Source: an uncultured Propionibacteriaceae bacterium (GTDB lineage Bacteria > Actinomycetota > Actinomycetes > Propionibacteriales > Propionibacteriaceae). From it: a stretch of DNA of 29,071 nt. The stretch is taken from contig CALKHV010000078.1 of NCBI GenBank assembly GCA_937988865.1, positions 1-29,071 of the forward strand. Direction: 5' to 3'. Positions 24,066 to 29,071 of this stretch are shown here, in pieces (the stretch's first letter is position 1; the number at the start of each line of letters is the position of its first letter). Under the pieces are notes generated by a model, which saw only the letters and a list, made by a program, of their open reading frames with translations, was not told where the DNA came from and did not search any database. The position numbers and the translations under genes are program-made.

Positions 24066-24452
24066 TCAGCGCCCGGGATCGGCAACGACCCGCAGGTGTC
24101 GACGCTCGGCGAGCACCACCACAGGGGCCGTCGGGGTGGGCATCGGGTCGTCCTCGCGCAGCCCGATCTCGCGGACGGCGTCGGCGAGGGCGAGGAGGTC
24201 GTCGGAGCTGGGGGCGGCGGGTTCGAAGGTGGCCTCGGGAAGCCGGATGACGTCCCAGCCCCTCGGCGCCGACAGGGTGTGCGCGTGGGTACGGCACAAG
24301 TCGTAGGCGCCCGGCTCTGCCTGCTGCGACAGTCGCCCCAGCACGGCGGTCTGGCCCGCGTAGTCGTAGGTGAGGGTCGCGACGGCGATCACCTGGCAGG
24401 TGCTCCGCGAGCACCGTCGTCCGATGGCGCCCGTCCGGGCCTGTCCGATCAC
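24066..24452 (-). CDS. DUF3499 family protein
   Basis: A 128-residue actinobacterial protein of unknown function. The conserved core is 'RRCSRSTCQVIAVATLTYDYAGQTAVLG' followed by 'AEPGAYDLCRTHAHTLSAPRGWDV'. The C-x4-C pair and the later C-x2-H suggest a small zinc site. GTG 24452 is chosen because the conserved RRCSR follows within ~12 residues and TAGGTT ends 7 nt upstream, fitting a leaderless start; the much longer frame overlaps the divergent zincin gene. It heads the run DUF3499-manB-trm112-SIS-aroQ-DUF1846. The linkage with phosphomannomutase is conserved in mycobacteria. Confidence 0.9.
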   Translation of the reverse strand: MIGQARTGAIGRRCSRSTCQVIAVATLTYDYAGQTAVLGRLSQQAEPGAYDLCRTHAHTLSAPRGWDVIRLPEATFEPAAPSSDDLLALADAVREIGLREDDPMPTPTAPVVVLAERRHLRVVADPGR

Positions 24453-24465
24453 GCGGACGAACCTA
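24453..24465 (-). promoter_or_regulatory. Leaderless-type promoter of DUF3499-manB operon
   Basis: TAGGTT (24465-24460 on the minus strand) is followed by 7 nt and the GTG start of DUF3499. It is back to back with the zincin promoter; 53 bases separate the two -10 boxes. Confidence 0.5.
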
Positions 24466-24490
24466 CCGGCTGGGTGGCCGAGGGGGCGGG

Positions 24491-24520
24491 ATGCGGGGCC
24501 GTACGAAATGCGGGGCCGTA
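24491..24520. repeat. 13-bp perfect direct repeat in the DUF3499/zincin divergent promoter region
   Basis: ATGCGGGGCCGTA occurs at 24491-24503 and 24508-24520, a 17-bp period with a 4-base spacer. The second copy ends with the first two bases of the zincin -10 box (TAGACT, 24519-24524). The spacing puts both copies on similar helical faces only roughly (1.6 turns). Confidence 0.8.
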
Positions 24521-24530
24521 GACTCGGGGA
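24519..24530 (+). promoter_or_regulatory. Leaderless-type promoter of the zincin-like gene
   Basis: TAGACT at 24519-24524 is followed by CGGGGA and the ATG at 24531. CGGGGA could also act as a poor ribosome site, but it touches the start codon. The -10 word and spacing equal those of murI. Confidence 0.6.
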
Positions 24531-24971
24531 ATGCCGAAGCGCCGAGACCGCCACCACCGCGGCCTGCGCGGGCCGATCGCCCTGCCCAACCCGTACACCG
24601 GACGCGCAGTCCCCCTGCGTCGAGCCCCCGGACGCGCGGAGTTCTTCCTCGACTGCATGCAGGACGCCGTTGGCCGCGTCACCGAGAGCTGCCCCCGCGT
24701 CCTGGTCGGCGTCGACCTCGGGATCGAGGAAGTACCGAATCTCGTCGCCCACTGGACCGGGGACCGGGTGCCCCTGGCGCTTGCCGTCGAAGCGAGCGTC
24801 GACCGGCCCGCGCAGATCGTGCTGTACCGGCGTCCGCTGGAGCATCGAGCCTCGTCACGGCAGGGTCTGCGGATCCTGGTGCACCGGACGCTGGTGGAGC
24901 AGCTGAGCGCCCTGACCGGCGTGCCGACGTCCGAGATCGACCCTTTGGGCGACAACGACGACGAGTGGTGA
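24531..24971 (+). CDS. Zincin-like metallopeptidase-family protein, HExxH not seen
   Basis: A 146-residue protein resembling the actinobacterial 'metallopeptidase family' (Zincin_1 type) encoded next to DUF3499 in many Actinobacteria. The basic N-terminus 'PKRRDRHHRGLRGPIALP' precedes 'RAEFFLDCMQDAVGRV', 'GVDLGIEEVP' and 'PAQIVLYRRPLEHRA'. Where related zincins have HExxH, this protein reads 'RILVHRTLVEQLSALTGV', so the metal-binding Glu and second His are missing and peptidase activity is doubtful. The acidic tail ends 'DNDDEW'. It is divergent from DUF3499 and converges on DUF5719. Family assignment rests on both context and sequence; function is unknown. Confidence 0.82.
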   Translation: MPKRRDRHHRGLRGPIALPNPYTGRAVPLRRAPGRAEFFLDCMQDAVGRVTESCPRVLVGVDLGIEEVPNLVAHWTGDRVPLALAVEASVDRPAQIVLYRRPLEHRASSRQGLRILVHRTLVEQLSALTGVPTSEIDPLGDNDDEW

Positions 24972-24988
24972 GTCGGAGGTCACGACTC
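24970..24988. terminator. Hairpin between zincin-like gene and DUF5719
   Basis: Arms GAGTCG (24970-24975) and CGACTC (24983-24988) enclose a 7-nt loop, extended by two possible G-U pairs. The left arm overlaps the zincin TGA and the structure ends 12 bp before the DUF5719 stop, so it may serve both convergent genes. There is no U-run on either side, so the call is moderate. Confidence 0.45.
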
Positions 24989-25000
24989 GTAGGTCATGAT

Positions 25001-26269
25001 TCAGCGCAGGAAGGGGTCGCGATCGATCGCGACCGACTCGGTCGCCTGATCGCCCGTCTGGAAGGGGGCCACGGCCGTTCCCACGGGAAGGACCACCCAG
25101 GCACCCACACCCACCGCGGACGCCACCGTCACCCGGACGCCCCGCGCGGGGAGCGCAACGCTCCACGTTGCGCCGGCCTTGACCGTCTGGCGCGTCGCGG
25201 GAATCCCTGAACCTTCGACGGCGGTGGCCTTGAAGGTGACCTCGGCGTCCGAGGTGGTGGGGTTGGCCAGCACGAGGCGTCCGCCGGAGACGAGCACCTG
25301 GGAGTTCGCGAACACGGGGCGGGAGGCGAGGTTGGCGACGTCCGATTCGCCCGTGACGTGCAGGGACGCCGCGATGGGGACGTCCGAGGTGACGCGGAGA
25401 GCGAGCGCTTCGGTGGCCGAGACCGCCGCCGACAGGTCGACACGCGCGACAGCGCCCGGCGCCACCGTGACCTTGTCGGCCCCGGCGGGGGTGAAGGTCC
25501 CTGACGAGGCCAGGGCCGCGACGGTGATCGTGGCCCGCGTCTGGCCCGGATTGTCGAGCAGCAGGCTGAGGCCCTTGGCGCCGGCGGGCACCGCACCCAG
25601 GAGATGCTCGGTGCCGGCGATCCCGGACGAGGCGACGTCGATGCCCGCTGTGCCGGCGAGGCGTCCGAAGGCGCGGACGCGTCCGATCGTGGTCTCGACC
25701 TCGGCCGCGACCGGTTCACCGGCCGGGGAGAGGACGCTCAGGGGAACGACCAGCGAGGCGTTCGCGGGGACCAGCAGCCCACGCGTCCCTGCAGCGTCCA
25801 CCACACCCTGGGGGCCACGGACGGTGACGTTCACGACCGCGTCGGTCGCGTCGGTGTTGACCAGCAGGACGTCGGTGCGGGCGGAGTCCTCCAGCAGCAG
25901 GGTCTGATTGGCGAGGGGCGGATCGCAGGTGGCCCAACTCACGGCCGCGCCCGCGACGACGGTCACCGCGCCGGCAGGTTGGCTGCCGACCGGCAGCAGG
26001 GCGAACGGATCCGTCGGGGCGGCCCGCGAGACGGGCACCGGAAGGACGGTGGACTTGTCCGCGTCCCGGAGCCTCACCGACGCGGTGGGGGCGGTGGCCA
26101 CCAGTCGCGCCGATCCGGCGAGGGCGGGGCAGGCGAGCACCTCAGCGCCGCCCACCGCCGTCGAGGTTGCCGGCGCGGGACGTTGGGGATGGATGAGGGC
26201 AGATCCCGCCGTGGCCCCCACCGCGAGGACGGCGGCCACGAGGGCGACGAGGACGCGACGGTCAGCCAT
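25001..26269 (-). CDS. DUF5719 family secreted or anchored protein
   Basis: A 422-residue envelope protein. The N-terminus 'ADRRVLVALVAAVLAVGATAGSALI' is a signal peptide or anchor. The rest is a series of beta-rich modules with Val/Ala/Thr-rich strands ('LLLEDSARTDVLLVNTDATDAVVNVTVRGPQG', 'LVLANPTTSDAEVTFKATAVEG'), typical of DUF5719, an actinobacterial family next to a GT2 membrane glycosyltransferase. No enzyme motif is seen. ATG 26269 overlaps the glycosyltransferase stop by 8 bp, so the two are translationally coupled and probably work together at the cell surface. Cys47 and a second Cys near residue 120 ('SWATCDPP') could form a disulfide. Confidence 0.85.
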   Translation of the reverse strand: MADRRVLVALVAAVLAVGATAGSALIHPQRPAPATSTAVGGAEVLACPALAGSARLVATAPTASVRLRDADKSTVLPVPVSRAAPTDPFALLPVGSQPAGAVTVVAGAAVSWATCDPPLANQTLLLEDSARTDVLLVNTDATDAVVNVTVRGPQGVVDAAGTRGLLVPANASLVVPLSVLSPAGEPVAAEVETTIGRVRAFGRLAGTAGIDVASSGIAGTEHLLGAVPAGAKGLSLLLDNPGQTRATITVAALASSGTFTPAGADKVTVAPGAVARVDLSAAVSATEALALRVTSDVPIAASLHVTGESDVANLASRPVFANSQVLVSGGRLVLANPTTSDAEVTFKATAVEGSGIPATRQTVKAGATWSVALPARGVRVTVASAVGVGAWVVLPVGTAVAPFQTGDQATESVAIDRDPFLR

Positions 26270-29051
26270 GACGACCACCCACCCGTTCAGGTCGGCGCGG
26301 GCCCAGGGGCGAACGGGCCGAGGGAGCGGCAAGGAGCAGCAGCAGCGCCAGGCCCGCGACCTCCCAGACTGCCCAGCCCTGGCCACGAGGTTCGGCGAGC
26401 GTCCGGGAGACCGATGGTGTGACCAACCAGAGGGTGGCCCCACCTGCGACCGAGGCCTGGGTGAGCCCTGCCGAGTTGGCCAGCGAAGCGATGTCGTCGG
26501 GGCGCTGGTCGCCTACCCACACGTGCGAGACACCGAGGGACGTGAGACGGGCGCCCAGGTCATCTGACGACTCCCCGGTCGCGAAAGCGGTGGCGATCTC
26601 GGACGCCGACGTGGCCTCGGCGGCGGTCAGTCCCGTCGGATCGGCCTCACCGCTCCCCCACTGGGGCGAGGTGTCGCTGACGACATTCCAGGACGCGCCC
26701 TGCGAGGTGTCCAGGAGGAGGACTCGCGCATGTCGCGGCGCTCCCATCGCCAGTTGGACGTGGGCCGGGACGACGCTGCGGGAGCGCGACAGGCCCTCCA
26801 GACCGGACGCTGCCGCCCACGCGCCCCCCGCCAGCAGGACCGCGACGAGGCCCGACACGAGCGCCAGCTGCGCCTTGCCCTCCGGGACGCGGCGTGAGGC
26901 CAGCGTCCCCAGCCCCATCAGACACGCTGCGGCCAGCAGTCGCCACGGGGTGGGGTCGGGACGCACGGGCAATCCGTCCAGGGTGACCACCAGTTTGGGC
27001 AACCACGCGGACGCCGCCAGCGATGCCACCCCCAGCGTGGCCAGGGCGAGGGCGATCCGGGACGCGCGCCCACGCACGACCACAACTGCGCCGACCGCAA
27101 GTGCGCAGAAGACCACCATCGCCGCGGGAGCGGGCGAGCCCGCCACGGCGTCCCCGACGCGTGCAGCGAGCGGGTCGGGGCCGGTCAGCAGACGGGCGGG
27201 GTCGCGCCACAGGCGCGGCAACCAGGGTGCGACGACCAGGAGCGGTCCGAGGGCGATGACGACGAGACCGGGCCAGCGACGACGTCGAGCCCGGACGGCG
27301 ACCGATGCGGCCACCACTCCGGCCAGCCAGGCGAGGGGCCAACACGCGGCCAGGGCAGCGAGACAGAGGGCTGCGACGGCAGGTGCGCGGAGGGCGTCCA
27401 CACCCCCGCCGCGACGGGCCAGCCACAACTGCACCGACCGGGCGAGCACGGGCAGGAGCACGGCGAGCAGGACGCCGGCGAGAGACCCGCGTCCGAGGGC
27501 GCCTGTCAGCGGCAGCGCCAATCCCCACGCCAGCGCGACCAGCGCGGCGCCCCAGCCCGGCACCACGTGCCGGGCGAACCGGTGGGCCGACCAGGCCGCG
27601 AAGAGCGGTCCGAAGGTCAACCAGACGAGGGCGAACCAGTCCGGCTGGCCGAAGGTCAGCGTCGAACCGAGGGCGGTCAGGCCGAGCCACGGGGCGTTGG
27701 CCCCGGGAAGTCCCGGAGTGGCCTGCCACCAGGCGTCCCAGGCGGTTGAGAGCGAGGCCGGGGCGGGGAACAGTCCCGGACCGACGAGGCGTCCGGACGC
27801 GAGCAGGTTGCGGACGCTCACCACGCCGACCACCAGGGCTGCGAGCGTCATCGCCAACCAGGGCGTCAGCCAGCGGTTCCGCCGTTGCTCACCCGACCAG
27901 TCGTCCCCGGTGAGTTCGTCGAGGCTGGTGCCTGAGTCCTCGCGCAACTCGCGGAAGCGGTCGGTGAAGGCGCCGGCCGTCCGGTCGACCGCGTGGACCG
28001 CGCCGGCCAGGCGTCCGGGACGCAGGTGTTCAGAACGGGACGCCCCGCCCGCCCGCTCGCGGAGGACCGCGACGTCGTGGCGGTGTGTCACGAGGGCCCA
28101 CGCGGCCCGTACCTCGTCGGCGGCCAGCGAGGGGGCCTTGCCGAGCAGGTAGCCGATGGCCCGCAGCAGGGCCACGAAGAGCGCCCAGACGGTCGCCGAC
28201 CCCGGACGCCTGGAGCGTGCGGTGGCCAGTCGGAGCGAGAGCGTCCGGGCCAGGGTTGCCGGACGCGATGTGATCGCCTGCTGCCGCTCACCGTGGCGCC
28301 CGGCGCGACGGTGGTGGAGCCCTGCGCGTGGGCAGGTGACCACGCGCAGCCCGGCGTCGTTGGCCCGCCAGCCGAAGTCGAGTCCGTCGGCGAACAGGGG
28401 AAGGGCAGGGTCGAACCCGCCGAGGTCGTCCCAGACGGCGCGGCGGACGAACATACCGGCCGTCGAACCACCGAGGGTCGGTCCGGCATCGTCCTGGTGC
28501 TGGTCGATGTCGCCGGGGACGACGGACATGATGCGCCGGCCGGTCTGCGACAGGCTCTGCCCCACCTCGGCGATGCGGTCTGGGTAGTTGCGTCGGCGCG
28601 GATACAGCAGCTTGGGGACGAGCACGTCGGGCGCAGGGTCAGCGGCTGCGGTCTCCAGCAGGACGTCCAGGCAGTCGTCCAGCGGCTCGGCATCGTCGTG
28701 GAGCAGCCACAGCCAGGCGGTGGTCTCGAGCCCGTCCAGGCCGAGCGCGACGTTCGCGCCGAAGCCGGCGTCCGCCTGGCCGTCGACGATGGCATCGACG
28801 AGACCCTGGCGCACTCCCCGGTCGAGGACGCGACGGGAGGCGTCGGTCGAGCCGGCGTCCACGGCGATCAGGCGTCCGGGACGCACGCTCAGGCGCGAGA
28901 GGGCGGCGAGGGTGCGGGGCAGCCAGTCGGACGCGTTGTGCACGACGAGGACGGCGGTCACGTCGTCGGGTGAGACGCGGGCTGCGGCGTCGTGGGAGCT
29001 TTCATGTGCCCACGCCCACGCATCGTCTGCACGAGGGGGCGGCTGGCTCAC
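26262..29051 (-). CDS. Family 2 glycosyltransferase with large C-terminal membrane domain
   Basis: A 929-residue membrane protein. Residues ~28-270 form a GT-A family 2 domain: 'VTAVLVVHNASDWLPRTLAAL', 'LIAVDAGSTDASRRVL', the metal/nucleotide region 'WLWLLHDDAEPLDD', and 'GGFDPALPLFADGLDFGWRANDAGLRV'. From ~390 to the C-terminus are about a dozen hydrophobic helices separated by short loops, with an extracytoplasmic-looking segment near 770-890 and a last helix before the basic tail. Donor and acceptor are unknown; a cell-envelope glycan role is likely. GTG 29051 has AGGAG 9 nt upstream. The gene is complete, with only 20 bases of the window beyond it. It is coupled to DUF5719. Confidence 0.9.
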   Translation of the reverse strand: MSQPPPRADDAWAWAHESSHDAAARVSPDDVTAVLVVHNASDWLPRTLAALSRLSVRPGRLIAVDAGSTDASRRVLDRGVRQGLVDAIVDGQADAGFGANVALGLDGLETTAWLWLLHDDAEPLDDCLDVLLETAAADPAPDVLVPKLLYPRRRNYPDRIAEVGQSLSQTGRRIMSVVPGDIDQHQDDAGPTLGGSTAGMFVRRAVWDDLGGFDPALPLFADGLDFGWRANDAGLRVVTCPRAGLHHRRAGRHGERQQAITSRPATLARTLSLRLATARSRRPGSATVWALFVALLRAIGYLLGKAPSLAADEVRAAWALVTHRHDVAVLRERAGGASRSEHLRPGRLAGAVHAVDRTAGAFTDRFRELREDSGTSLDELTGDDWSGEQRRNRWLTPWLAMTLAALVVGVVSVRNLLASGRLVGPGLFPAPASLSTAWDAWWQATPGLPGANAPWLGLTALGSTLTFGQPDWFALVWLTFGPLFAAWSAHRFARHVVPGWGAALVALAWGLALPLTGALGRGSLAGVLLAVLLPVLARSVQLWLARRGGGVDALRAPAVAALCLAALAACWPLAWLAGVVAASVAVRARRRRWPGLVVIALGPLLVVAPWLPRLWRDPARLLTGPDPLAARVGDAVAGSPAPAAMVVFCALAVGAVVVVRGRASRIALALATLGVASLAASAWLPKLVVTLDGLPVRPDPTPWRLLAAACLMGLGTLASRRVPEGKAQLALVSGLVAVLLAGGAWAAASGLEGLSRSRSVVPAHVQLAMGAPRHARVLLLDTSQGASWNVVSDTSPQWGSGEADPTGLTAAEATSASEIATAFATGESSDDLGARLTSLGVSHVWVGDQRPDDIASLANSAGLTQASVAGGATLWLVTPSVSRTLAEPRGQGWAVWEVAGLALLLLLAAPSARSPLGPRRPERVGGRHG

Positions 29052-29071
29052 GGGGTGGGCTCCTGGAACGT

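Overview
The window reads as chromosomal DNA of a high-GC actinobacterium. The best guess is the Propionibacteriaceae or a close relative, but the genus cannot be fixed from sequence reading alone. Supporting this are gene families largely confined to Actinobacteria (DUF3039, DUF3499, DUF2017, DUF5719, a TobH-like SIS protein), frequent GTG starts, and many genes whose start codon lies 6-7 nt after a TANNNT -10 box (leaderless-type promoters). Coding density is very high. No tRNA, rRNA, CRISPR, insertion sequence or prophage was seen, and no gene-free stretch exceeds 300 bases.

Layout, left to right. Positions 1-374 hold the end of an EamA-type transporter with a histidine-rich tail. The minus-strand block from 6864 down to 404 runs murI, rph, rdgB, thyA, a dihydrofolate reductase fused to a GNAT acetyltransferase, dinB and a DUF4349 lipoprotein; rph to dinB look like one nucleotide-metabolism and repair operon. 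Positions 9640-7021 are a feoA-feoB-feoC-like ferrous iron uptake operon (minus) behind a leaderless promoter overlapped by a DtxR/IdeR-like box. A possible 54-residue leaderless gene lies at 6916-7080 on the plus strand. Positions 10623-9740 are clpS and DUF2017 (minus). pncB (plus, 10748-12100) starts divergently from clpS. malQ plus a Gfo/Idh oxidoreductase (minus) follow, then an RDD protein, an MFS exporter, DUF3039 (plus) and ahcY (minus).

The right third is a cluster conserved in Actinobacteria: a large membrane GT2 glycosyltransferase and DUF5719 (minus), a zincin-like protein (plus), then DUF3499, phosphomannomutase, a Trm112-like zinc protein, a TobH-like SIS protein, aroQ and DUF1846 (minus). 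It probably links mannose-phosphate supply to envelope glycosylation.

The observations most worth checking are: strong enrichment of the word GGACGC/GCGTCC on both strands; the set of at least eight leaderless-type promoters; the DHFR-GNAT fusion; a CxCxxCxC insertion and altered G4 motif in FeoB beside a FeoC-like protein with an Fe-S-type cysteine pattern; and short tandem repeats placed exactly in two promoter regions. No new defence or mobile system is evident; the window is mostly core genome with unusual details.
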